Position numbers and translations under genes: made by a program
Notes under the pieces: model-generated
What the model saw: only the letters and a program-made list of their open reading frames with translations
The model's database searches: none
What the model was told of the DNA's origin: nothing
DNA from: a virus
Direction: 5' to 3' (one strand)
Virus record (IMG/VR): IMGVR_UViG_3300006919_000335
Coordinates: 1-27,542 of that record
Length of the DNA: 27,542 nt
Shown here: in pieces, positions 7,663-15,604 of the stretch
How positions within the stretch are numbered: position 1 is the stretch's first letter
Layout: the number at the start of each line of letters is the position of its first letter

Positions 7663-9477
7663 TTAAGTGTATAATTTAAATTCTACAGTTTTACTAGCCC
7701 CACCTGCTTGAATAGCAGAAGATCTATAATACTTGTAATTTGTAGTAGTACCACTAGTAAAAGCTCCTATAGAACCAAATCCATCGTTGTCTATTTGAGT
7801 CAATGTAATACCATCATCTATAACCACGTATAAATACTTGTCACCTGACCAAGTCAGATCAAATATATAATTATTAAGTTCACTAGAAGTATTTGTTTGG
7901 AATACAACTGTTCCTCCGTTATTGGTCCAATCTAATATATCAAGTAGGTCTGATTCTGTTGGAACGTTACCTGTAAAATGGCCATCTGGGAAAGCTGCGT
8001 ATCTTAAACTGACTATTCTACTAACGGTTTTATCAGCTGATCGGTTTACAGTTGCAGGGGTTCCTAACCCATTAGAAGTATATGCTGCAACAACATTACT
8101 GAAGTTAGTAGTACTAGTTTCAGTAATGGTTAAAGTACTTGGGGAGCTAGGATCAGGAGAAATTGAGCTGCGAGTCCACCCATCGTCATCTGCTCCGTAT
8201 GTTCCGTAATAGGCTACAGATCCCGTAGCCCCTAATTCTACTGTTATATCAGTATCGTTATCTCCTGTGTTACTCACATAAGCATTACTGTCTAAAGTAT
8301 CGTAGGTTAAGTTGTAGCTAGGAAGATCAGGGTTTAATTTATTGAGATTAACAGTAACCTGAGCAGACTGTGTAGTGAAATCACTTCCATCTTCTAATCT
8401 AACGTGAACTGCCCCCCTAAATATTTGTTGAGATCCTGATTCAAAATAAGCTTGGTCTGTTGCACTAAAATCACTAATATTAAAAGTAATATAACCATCA
8501 GTTTCTGTAGATGTCGCTAAGGTTTCAAAATCACCCTCTCTATACCCTAACACTGAGGCTGAGAGAAAAGTGTTAGAGGAAGCTGTAGTGTATTGGAGAA
8601 CCATTTTGTAATTGTCATCAATTACATAAGTTCCACTTCCTGGTCCTGAGAATCTATTAGTGTTAAATTGGTCGTTACCTGAAGTGGTTGAAGTAGGTAC
8701 TGTAAAACTAGTAATAGATGGGGTAGCAGGACTACCAAATTGGAGAATAAGTTGTCCTGTTATAGGATCAGAAGTTACATATACATTTGAATCGTAATCA
8801 ATAATCTTTAAATTATTTAATGAAGTAATAGCACCTGATCCAGTTTGATATGTAGTAGCAGTGCCTCCCCCACCTTGTGAAGAAACTGAAATACATACTC
8901 TTTCTCCATCTGTGAAAGGAGTAGTACTAGTTTGGGTTAAAACAGTTAGTGAAGAGGAATCAAGAGAAGCTGTAAAAGTATTACTACCTATAACGATTTG
9001 ATCATCATCTGTTGTTTGGGTATAGTAATTAAATTGAACTTCTTGAGTAGTGGTACTTAAAGTAATAGATCCTGAAGAGGAGTTTTGTATAAGGTAGTTA
9101 TATAAATTTACTCCATTAGCTGATTCGCTGTTAAATAATAAATACAGAGTATTATTTAAATTTGTTTTAGGGTAACTTATAGTACCTGCTGGTCCCTCTC
9201 CTCCTGAAGTTCCTACGAATTGAAATTTGCCTGTTTCAGCAAATGCCTTTACTCCAGTACCACTTTTACCTATTAATGTAGTAGTATTAGAATCGAAAAT
9301 AAACTCATAACAAAAATCTTGAGAAGATGTGGTATAACACACCGATCCATTGCTTAGATCATAGTATAGTGAAGCAAAGTTTTCTAAATCAGAAGTTCCA
9401 CAAGCACTAGCATTTAATTTTACTGTGCCTACAAAACTTTGGGTAAAGTTTCCATCTATTGCAAATCTTTGTGCCAT
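7663..9477 (-). CDS. Large beta-rich virion protein, probably baseplate or fibre
   Basis: A 604-aa protein, rich in Thr, Ser, Asn, Asp and Tyr and poor in Lys, consistent with an extracellular beta-sandwich protein. The N-terminal 60 residues include several Cys. The middle (about residues 255-385) looks Ig-like or fibronectin-like by its alternating hydrophobic pattern. The C-terminal 80 residues (a GDKYLYVVIDDG motif, ending VEFKLYT) resemble terminal domains of marine phage structural proteins. It heads a transcription unit with its own AT box 21 bases upstream. I do not recognise an exact family; I infer a role between baseplate and fibres from its position. Confidence 0.6.
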   Translation of the reverse strand: MAQRFAIDGNFTQSFVGTVKLNASACGTSDLENFASLYYDLSNGSVCYTTSSQDFCYEFIFDSNTTTLIGKSGTGVKAFAETGKFQFVGTSGGEGPAGTISYPKTNLNNTLYLLFNSESANGVNLYNYLIQNSSSGSITLSTTTQEVQFNYYTQTTDDDQIVIGSNTFTASLDSSSLTVLTQTSTTPFTDGERVCISVSSQGGGGTATTYQTGSGAITSLNNLKIIDYDSNVYVTSDPITGQLILQFGSPATPSITSFTVPTSTTSGNDQFNTNRFSGPGSGTYVIDDNYKMVLQYTTASSNTFLSASVLGYREGDFETLATSTETDGYITFNISDFSATDQAYFESGSQQIFRGAVHVRLEDGSDFTTQSAQVTVNLNKLNPDLPSYNLTYDTLDSNAYVSNTGDNDTDITVELGATGSVAYYGTYGADDDGWTRSSISPDPSSPSTLTITETSTTNFSNVVAAYTSNGLGTPATVNRSADKTVSRIVSLRYAAFPDGHFTGNVPTESDLLDILDWTNNGGTVVFQTNTSSELNNYIFDLTWSGDKYLYVVIDDGITLTQIDNDGFGSIGAFTSGTTTNYKYYRSSAIQAGGASKTVEFKLYT

Positions 9478-9498
9478 TCTTTACTTGCTGATTTAGTT

Positions 9499-9506
9499 AT
9501 AAATAT
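9499..9506 (-). promoter_or_regulatory. Conserved AT box before 604-aa gene
   Basis: Minus strand AATATTTATA, 21 bases before the ATG at 9477. It is flanked by a 6-bp inverted repeat (GATTTA / TAAATC). Confidence 0.55.
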
Positions 9507-9510
9507 TAAA

Positions 9511-10125
9511 TCAATTCATGAATTGAGTATAGTTGTGTTTAAGATATGCACCCAAACCATATAAATTTTCTATATTTTCTTTATATTCTACTGTGTTTTT
9601 ATTTTCTCTAGCTATTTCTTCAGGGACACCTGAGATGACCCAATTTAGGGTAAAAGGAGTATAAAGCTTATACAATAATGATTTATCTTTGTCTTTTAGT
9701 TTAATAAAATCATTTTGACTTATTTCAATAAATAAAGATTCGTTTATTTTTTTGCAAAAAAATCTAGTAAATTCACCGGATTTATAATCATTTTTAGTAG
9801 GATGCCCTAAAATAAATTTTGGTACTGAGGGGTATTTGGAAACATCTATATTGTTTAACCTAGCATATTGAAGGGAATTAACATTAGCATCAATATAAGA
9901 GGTTTCAACTTCTGTGGGAGGTTCTGCTTGTGGAAATGGAACTGCTTTATTGCTAGTTTTAACTAATTCAATATTAGACCTAGGACTGTCAGGAGTTTTA
10001 CCTGCAAAAAATTTACCATTAGAAGTACTCCAATAATCTCCCGTGTAAGATTGACCAGTATTGAGTACTGTTAATTCAGCATTACTATATAAATTAGTCT
10101 GTATTTGGGATTTGGGGTAGTACAT
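9511..10125 (-). CDS. Virion-cluster protein of unknown function
   Basis: A 204-aa protein, more soluble and charged than the fibres (Lys, Asn and Tyr rich). Its ATG overlaps the stop of the hub gene by one base (TAATG), so translation is probably coupled and the protein is likely made in step with the hub. The middle has a PKFILGHPTKNDYKSGEFTR stretch and the C-terminal part a Tyr/Asn-rich helix. I recognise no family. Candidate roles are baseplate wedge or hub accessory protein; this rests on gene order only. Confidence 0.6.
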   Translation of the reverse strand: MYYPKSQIQTNLYSNAELTVLNTGQSYTGDYWSTSNGKFFAGKTPDSPRSNIELVKTSNKAVPFPQAEPPTEVETSYIDANVNSLQYARLNNIDVSKYPSVPKFILGHPTKNDYKSGEFTRFFCKKINESLFIEISQNDFIKLKDKDKSLLYKLYTPFTLNWVISGVPEEIARENKNTVEYKENIENLYGLGAYLKHNYTQFMN

Positions 10126-13100
10126 TAAGCAAAAGTTATATCAAGGTTAAATATGTCATTTACTCCTAATGTTTTATAATTAATACCTTTTTGGTTAGCA
10201 TAATTTTTAGCAGTTTCTAATGAAGCGGCTGTGTTTACTTTAACCCCAAAGTGGACTGGGTCAAAATAACTGTTAAAATTCCCACCCCAAGAAGAAACAT
10301 CAGCATTTTTAGCAGCATTTACTATTCCTAAATTTACCCAAGTTTCTTTAGTATGAATGTTAGGACCAGGGAAATTATTAGACGCTATTAATTTTCCTGT
10401 TTTTTGGTCATAAATGTTTAAATCAAAAGCACATCCATAATTGTGTTGGGAGGTACCAGCGGGAGCGGTAGTAACTTTTCTAACAAATAAATTATTTTGT
10501 TGAGCGAAAGTTCTTAGTGTAGAACTAATCTCAATTCTAGCACCTCTTAAAGCAGGTTCTTGAAGCATATAAGTTAAAAATGTTAACTGTTTTTGCCTAA
10601 CTTGAGGATGTAAATATTGGACAGCCTGTTCTGGGGTGACCACAGTACCTGGGGTGATTCCAAAGTTTTCTTGGGCGGAGGTGGATGAGATTACTAATAA
10701 GGGTTCTAAAGTAGGATCAGTAAATAAAGATTCTCCAGTAGGGGTAAATATAGGTTGTGCAGTAGGTACAGATGGGGGTTCGGTTGCAGAGTTTCTTTCC
10801 CCTACTATTATATTCCCAGAAGGATTAAAAGGAGTATTTCTTTCAGCAGGCCATGATAAAGTATTTACAACAGTTTTCCAATCTCCTCCATTAAGGTCAT
10901 GGGATACTCCTTGTATAATAAAATTAACATTATCAGGATAAGATGGAGGTAAGATATAATCAGGACTTATATCAAATTTTTCATAAAGTTTAAATCCTGC
11001 TATCCCATCCATAGTAAGAGATAATTCTACAGGGATAAAGAAAGGGGAAGTAATTTCACCGGCTCCGGCTCTCCATTCTAAATCGTAAGCTAATAAATCT
11101 CTTAAAGTATTAGAACATTCATCAATTTCTTTTTGAGAACGTAAAAATCCTTTATTATATTGTGTTATAAAGTGATCATTTAATAAAAATATCTCAGATT
11201 CAAATCTCGCCATAGGAGAAGGAGGTTCGTTTTTACCACTTATAAAATAGGGTTTAGCCCCTCTTGCTATTCTATCTACTAATCCTTTATTTAGTCTTTG
11301 AAATGAAGATATTTTTTCTCCTGTTGTTCCCCCATCAGGATTTTGAGCTGCTATAGCTATTGAATTTTGTAATTTAGGAAAAATTTTACTACTAAAATTT
11401 AAACTTCTAACAAAGCTTCCTAATTCTAAACTATTTCCTTTCTGAGAATTTTTAGAGCCTAAACCATAAACGTGAATTGGAGTAGCTTCTGAAGCTCCTG
11501 GGGATATACCTGGGATTGTAGTGTCATCGTAGATCACAACGGTATTAGTTTCTTCGGAATAGGAAGTGGAAAAACTATTTATGTTACCTGTTACACTAGA
11601 TACCGGGCCTAAAATATTATTTATGTAATCTCCTAAGCTAACATTACCATTTTCATCTTTGCTATCATTTAAAACTTTAATAAGAAAATCTAAATTTAAC
11701 ATAATTCCCATTATATCAGCCGCAAAAGAATTATTAGATTTAGGTCTAAATAAATTATCAGGTTTGGCTCCAACTGCATCTATTGGGGCTGATGGAGTAG
11801 AAACATTGCCTCCGTTGGTAAAATTACCATTTCCTTTATATTTTTGTACTATTTCTAAATCTCTAGCTTTAGATGCTAAATCTTCACTTTTTTTAAATAC
11901 ATAGCTAGCTTGGGGTAAACTATTATTTAAATAACAAATTTTAGGATCTGTGGATTGTTGATAAGGATGAGATAACATCCATGATTTTCCATATCTATGA
12001 TCTATAGAAATAATAGGAGTTAATTTAAGTTCGTTTATACGTTGTTCTTGTTCATCTAAATTAAGTTTCCTAAACTCAGGATCATTTTTTAAATCTGCTT
12101 CAGTAGAATATAATAATCCTCTGTCGTTAATAAATCTTAAAAGTAATCCTAAACTAATATAATATTGAGGTGCTTCAGTACTTTCTCCATCGGATTGAGT
12201 TTCCATCGCAATTGATACAAATTCACCTTCTCTAATGAGAGGAAAACCCCACAATTGATTAGCATCATCATCAGGAGTATTAGTAAAAAATTTAGTACCA
12301 TAAGTAGTAATAGCATCAAAATTTTGACCTTTAACTACTTCTTTCCAGTTTTGGAATATAGTTTCTAAAAGACTTCCATTACCTGTTCCAGGAATATCTC
12401 CTCCTGCTCCACTTCTGTTTACTGTTAAGGAATCTATAAGCCCTCCTCTTGTTATTATATCTAAATTAATAGTATAAGTAGCATCGTCATTGAATGACCA
12501 GTTAAAATTACTTATATAACCTATAAAACCGTCATAATTGTAACTAGATCGTTTTCTTTCATCGATTAATGCTTCAGTAATAGATGAAAAATCCCCAGTT
12601 TTATTCATAAATTGTTCAAAAGGAATAGTAGAAAAATCTTGTCTTAACTGTAGGTTTTCATCATTATCATAGTATACCGTATGACCCCATTCTACGAGTA
12701 TTGTAAACCCTAATCTCAAATATAGTGCCTCAATAAGTCTAAACTGATCAGGGTTATGAGCTTTAAGACTAATATTTGCCTTACGAATTGCTCCTCTATT
12801 AAGGGCTTGAACAGAAATACTCTCAATTCCGGGGGGTGGGCTGTAACCCCATTGGGTAGAGTTTCCTATACCATATTGGGCTAATACTTGTTCTGAGAGG
12901 TTATTTGTAGAAGTTGAAAGGGCTTTATTAGGGAGAGTGCCTTTAGAATTTATAGCCCCACTAAATAAAACTAAATTTTTAGCTAGTTCACTTCCGTTTT
13001 CAGCAAAATCTCCTAACCCAGCTAAATTTATATCATTAATATCAACACTAGAAGCTACTCTTAACCAAGTAGCTTTACTATTATTAAAAATAGCATCTTC

Positions 13101-13190
13101 AGTAGTTGGAGTGGGATTACCTAACTTTTTTTGTCTAACTTTAATTTGGTTAGATAATCCTATTTCTAAATTTTCCCCTATTATACCCAT
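10125..13190 (-). CDS. Baseplate hub protein with C-terminal M15-type peptidase domain
   Basis: A 1021-aa protein. The first roughly 300 residues resemble the T4 gp27 hub family of marine phages: YSPPPGI (about 115), RGAIRKANISLKAHN (about 132-146), LYLRLGFTILVEWG, and a YISNFNWSFNDD step. The last roughly 150 residues have the zinc-peptidase pattern of M15 L-Ala-D-Glu or D-Ala-D-Ala peptidases: SQHNYGCAFD with H916 and D923, and DPVHF with D977 and H980. This gives the two His and one Asp that bind zinc, and the Asp three residues before the last His that acts as catalytic base in phage T5 endolysin. T4 instead uses the lysozyme gp5 at this place. I infer that it digests peptidoglycan during DNA injection. 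It overlaps both neighbours by one base (TAATG). Confidence 0.8.
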   Translation of the reverse strand: MGIIGENLEIGLSNQIKVRQKKLGNPTPTTEDAIFNNSKATWLRVASSVDINDINLAGLGDFAENGSELAKNLVLFSGAINSKGTLPNKALSTSTNNLSEQVLAQYGIGNSTQWGYSPPPGIESISVQALNRGAIRKANISLKAHNPDQFRLIEALYLRLGFTILVEWGHTVYYDNDENLQLRQDFSTIPFEQFMNKTGDFSSITEALIDERKRSSYNYDGFIGYISNFNWSFNDDATYTINLDIITRGGLIDSLTVNRSGAGGDIPGTGNGSLLETIFQNWKEVVKGQNFDAITTYGTKFFTNTPDDDANQLWGFPLIREGEFVSIAMETQSDGESTEAPQYYISLGLLLRFINDRGLLYSTEADLKNDPEFRKLNLDEQEQRINELKLTPIISIDHRYGKSWMLSHPYQQSTDPKICYLNNSLPQASYVFKKSEDLASKARDLEIVQKYKGNGNFTNGGNVSTPSAPIDAVGAKPDNLFRPKSNNSFAADIMGIMLNLDFLIKVLNDSKDENGNVSLGDYINNILGPVSSVTGNINSFSTSYSEETNTVVIYDDTTIPGISPGASEATPIHVYGLGSKNSQKGNSLELGSFVRSLNFSSKIFPKLQNSIAIAAQNPDGGTTGEKISSFQRLNKGLVDRIARGAKPYFISGKNEPPSPMARFESEIFLLNDHFITQYNKGFLRSQKEIDECSNTLRDLLAYDLEWRAGAGEITSPFFIPVELSLTMDGIAGFKLYEKFDISPDYILPPSYPDNVNFIIQGVSHDLNGGDWKTVVNTLSWPAERNTPFNPSGNIIVGERNSATEPPSVPTAQPIFTPTGESLFTDPTLEPLLVISSTSAQENFGITPGTVVTPEQAVQYLHPQVRQKQLTFLTYMLQEPALRGARIEISSTLRTFAQQNNLFVRKVTTAPAGTSQHNYGCAFDLNIYDQKTGKLIASNNFPGPNIHTKETWVNLGIVNAAKNADVSSWGGNFNSYFDPVHFGVKVNTAASLETAKNYANQKGINYKTLGVNDIFNLDITFA

Positions 13191-13498
13191 TATGAATTTA
13201 ACTGATTAAAAAGATTGATTGCTTGACCTGAGTTGGAGGGGATTCTTAATTGAGTACCCAAAGGCAAATGAAATGAGTTTTGAGGAAGCTCACTATTCGC
13301 GGCAGAAATAACCCACCATAAATTGGGATTTCCATAAAATTGGTTTGCCAACAGATCTAATCTATCTCCTTCTCCAGTTAAGACATAAATGTCATTTTCA
13401 GATAAAGGTATTTTTGGATATTTAGCTGTAGAATAAAACCTGGTCCCATTATTTTCGGTGGGATTTTCAATTATTTTTATGCGTGAATATCTAGACAT
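13190..13498 (-). CDS. LysM-domain baseplate protein, gp53-like
   Basis: A 102-aa protein. Residues 37-89 form a LysM-like fold: YVLTGEGDRLDLLANQFYGN, then WWVISAAN and a GTQLRIP end. Small LysM proteins next to the hub are found in most contractile tails (gpX of P2, gp53 of T4-like phages), where they bind the hub or wedge and help set the baseplate. T4 gp53 is about 196 aa, so this is a short form. It starts in a TAATG overlap with the 616-aa gene and ends in one with the hub gene. The LysM call is firm; the gp53 equivalence is inferred. Confidence 0.75.
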   Translation of the reverse strand: MSRYSRIKIIENPTENNGTRFYSTAKYPKIPLSENDIYVLTGEGDRLDLLANQFYGNPNLWWVISAANSELPQNSFHLPLGTQLRIPSNSGQAINLFNQLNS

Positions 13499-15348
13499 TA
13501 GCTTTGAGTTTCAATTGAAGACCCGTTAGTCGCAGCTCTTGCCTTTTGAGAGAATTTATAACCTCTACCTCCTGCTCCTAAGTTAATAAATTGTTCGTTA
13601 GGAATAGCTTTTTCACCTGTAACATAATCTCTAGAAACTAGATTTTCAACAAAATTATGAATAGGTGTGAAAGAAAAACTATCTACATCTATAATTTGGG
13701 GAAGTTGAAGAGAATTATCGTCTTCACTTCCATCTAATTTTCTTCCAATATCCCAAGGAGATTCTTCAGGAATACTAAAATTAATACTATTTAATATACC
13801 TAAAGTATTATTTAAATAATCTCCTACTGTTAATTTAATTATATTACCTCTCATAAACCCACCAGCAGAATAATTAGGAGCTATTACAGAAGCAAGATAA
13901 TTTAACTTACTATATAAAATAGATTGTTCATATTTAGAATGAACTACTACTCTAAATCCCATATTAATATCTCTACGATAACCATTATACTTGTAAAAAC
14001 TATTTCCTCTGCCCATATATTTTATAGCATTCCATTCTGCATTATGTTGATCTGAGAATGTTTTTAAATAAGCTCTAAAGTGGATCCAAGTTGTGTTTCG
14101 AGTTTCGCCTGTGGAATCTAAATCAAGAACACCTATATTAAATTTAATTATATCATCATACCCTTCACCTTTTCTAGCACTTTCATTTGTAGAAGAATAT
14201 AAAGGTTGAGCATTAACTGAGTCAGGTTGAAAAATATCAAGGTCAGGTTTAGAAAGAGAAGAAATATCAGTAGTATAATAAACAGATTTATCTCTTCCTT
14301 TTTTTCCAGGATCTCCTTCTCCGTAAGTTTTAGATCTATTAAATTCTGTATAGTCTGTAGGGGTACCGATTAATTGTTTAATTCTATTATCTTGGACTCC
14401 AGTTAAGGATTTTGCCTCAGTAGATAAAAAGTCGGTTTCAAAATTGGAAATTCCTTCAAGGCTAAACCCAGTTGAAGTAGATTTAGATCTTTTAACAATT
14501 AATTCAGGAGTGTAAGTTAAGAACTGGGAGTGGATTTCTCCTGTGGTTTTGTTACGGTTTAAACCTTCATTTGTATTAAATACTCTCCTTATAGCTGTTT
14601 TTCCTCCAAGAGTAGCATTTGGGCCTCCTATATATTGGAATAATAAAGTAGGATCTTGGGATATACCAAATATACCTAAATTGGTTTTAGCAGCATCAAT
14701 ATTTTTTACAGCTTGAGCTATATTTTGACCTATATTTCTAAACGAATTAGAACCTTTTAATGAGTTAAACAAATTTCTTCCTCTACTTAATAAAGAATCT
14801 ACTTCAGAAACCCCTTCAAGATTAGTTTTAGGAGAAACTATTTTATTTTCGTATAAAAGTAATAATTTGTTTTTATTTTCTGATCCTAAAGTATTAGTAT
14901 TATATTCAGTTTGGGTCTTTTTAAAGTATTTGTCGTTATCATCTATACGAAGAGTTTTCCCTTGCTTTACAAAATGAATTCCAACATTGTTAACTGCTGC
15001 CTGAGCTATAGTATTTACAGGATTATAAGCTCTAGCAGGAGCAGCACCTGTTAATGGGGCTTGTCTTGAAAGAAGTTCTTGTTTAGTAATAAACAAATAC
15101 CCATTAGGGGATCTTAAATTAGTTAAAAAATTAGTTAATCTAATTTCATCTTCAAGAACAGCTGATACGGCACGTACACCTCCTCTTATAAGAAAATCAT
15201 TTCCTAAAAAAGAAGTGCCAAAATTCATAGACCTCGTCCTACTAGGAGGATCTTGACGAAAGTAGGGTTGACCACTCCATCCACCACCCCTCCTATCCCT
15301 CCCATATTTTAGGGAGGTTAGGTCTGAAGTCATATCAACTAAAGGCAT
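13498..15348 (-). CDS. Probable baseplate / tail-tube cap protein
   Basis: A 616-aa protein, soluble, with no signal peptide or membrane segment. The N-terminus is Arg/Gly rich (YGRDRRGGGWSG). Around residues 400-500 there is a conserved-looking block: WIHFRAYLKTFSD, then WNAIKYMGRGNSFYKYNG, MGFRVVVHS, and a LYSKLNYLASVIAPNY step. I associate this block with tube-initiator or baseplate proteins of marine myophages, at the place of T4 gp48/gp54, but this is from memory of similar proteins and is not certain. Position supports it: it lies between the tape measure and the LysM/hub genes. Both ends are TAATG overlaps. Confidence 0.5.
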   Translation of the reverse strand: MPLVDMTSDLTSLKYGRDRRGGGWSGQPYFRQDPPSRTRSMNFGTSFLGNDFLIRGGVRAVSAVLEDEIRLTNFLTNLRSPNGYLFITKQELLSRQAPLTGAAPARAYNPVNTIAQAAVNNVGIHFVKQGKTLRIDDNDKYFKKTQTEYNTNTLGSENKNKLLLLYENKIVSPKTNLEGVSEVDSLLSRGRNLFNSLKGSNSFRNIGQNIAQAVKNIDAAKTNLGIFGISQDPTLLFQYIGGPNATLGGKTAIRRVFNTNEGLNRNKTTGEIHSQFLTYTPELIVKRSKSTSTGFSLEGISNFETDFLSTEAKSLTGVQDNRIKQLIGTPTDYTEFNRSKTYGEGDPGKKGRDKSVYYTTDISSLSKPDLDIFQPDSVNAQPLYSSTNESARKGEGYDDIIKFNIGVLDLDSTGETRNTTWIHFRAYLKTFSDQHNAEWNAIKYMGRGNSFYKYNGYRRDINMGFRVVVHSKYEQSILYSKLNYLASVIAPNYSAGGFMRGNIIKLTVGDYLNNTLGILNSINFSIPEESPWDIGRKLDGSEDDNSLQLPQIIDVDSFSFTPIHNFVENLVSRDYVTGEKAIPNEQFINLGAGGRGYKFSQKARAATNGSSIETQS

Positions 15349-15554
15349 TATACTCTTCCAGCTTGTCCTTCGGGGGCTTTGTCTTTATAGGTTACAGGGG
15401 TTTGACCATTGTTTAGGTCTAAGTTAGAATTAGCTAATAAGGATACAACACCATTAGCTCCTGCTACTGTGTTAACATTAGGAGTTTGACCGTTGAATCC
15501 TAATGAAGAATCACCCTTTTGTAATTTTGCTAAGATTGAATTATCTGTTGCCAT
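15348..15554 (-). CDS. Small Asn/Gly-rich protein, unknown function
   Basis: A 68-aa protein with two QTP-containing segments (NGQTPNVNT and NGQTPVTYKD). It is the first gene of the baseplate transcription unit and its stop overlaps the start of the 616-aa gene (TAATG). It has the longest leader in the window, with the AT box 36 bases before the ATG. I do not recognise it; it may be a small baseplate component. Confidence 0.6.
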   Translation of the reverse strand: MATDNSILAKLQKGDSSLGFNGQTPNVNTVAGANGVVSLLANSNLDLNNGQTPVTYKDKAPEGQAGRV

Positions 15555-15590
15555 AATTGTTTTGATTTAAAATTAAAAAATTGGTTTATT

Positions 15591-15598
15591 ATAAATAT
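15591..15598 (-). promoter_or_regulatory. Conserved AT box before baseplate operon
   Basis: Minus strand AATATTTATA, 36 bases before the ATG at 15554, just after the tape-measure stop at 15605. It is the only box in front of the five-gene block 15554-9511. Confidence 0.55.
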
Positions 15599-15604
15599 TC
15601 AAAG

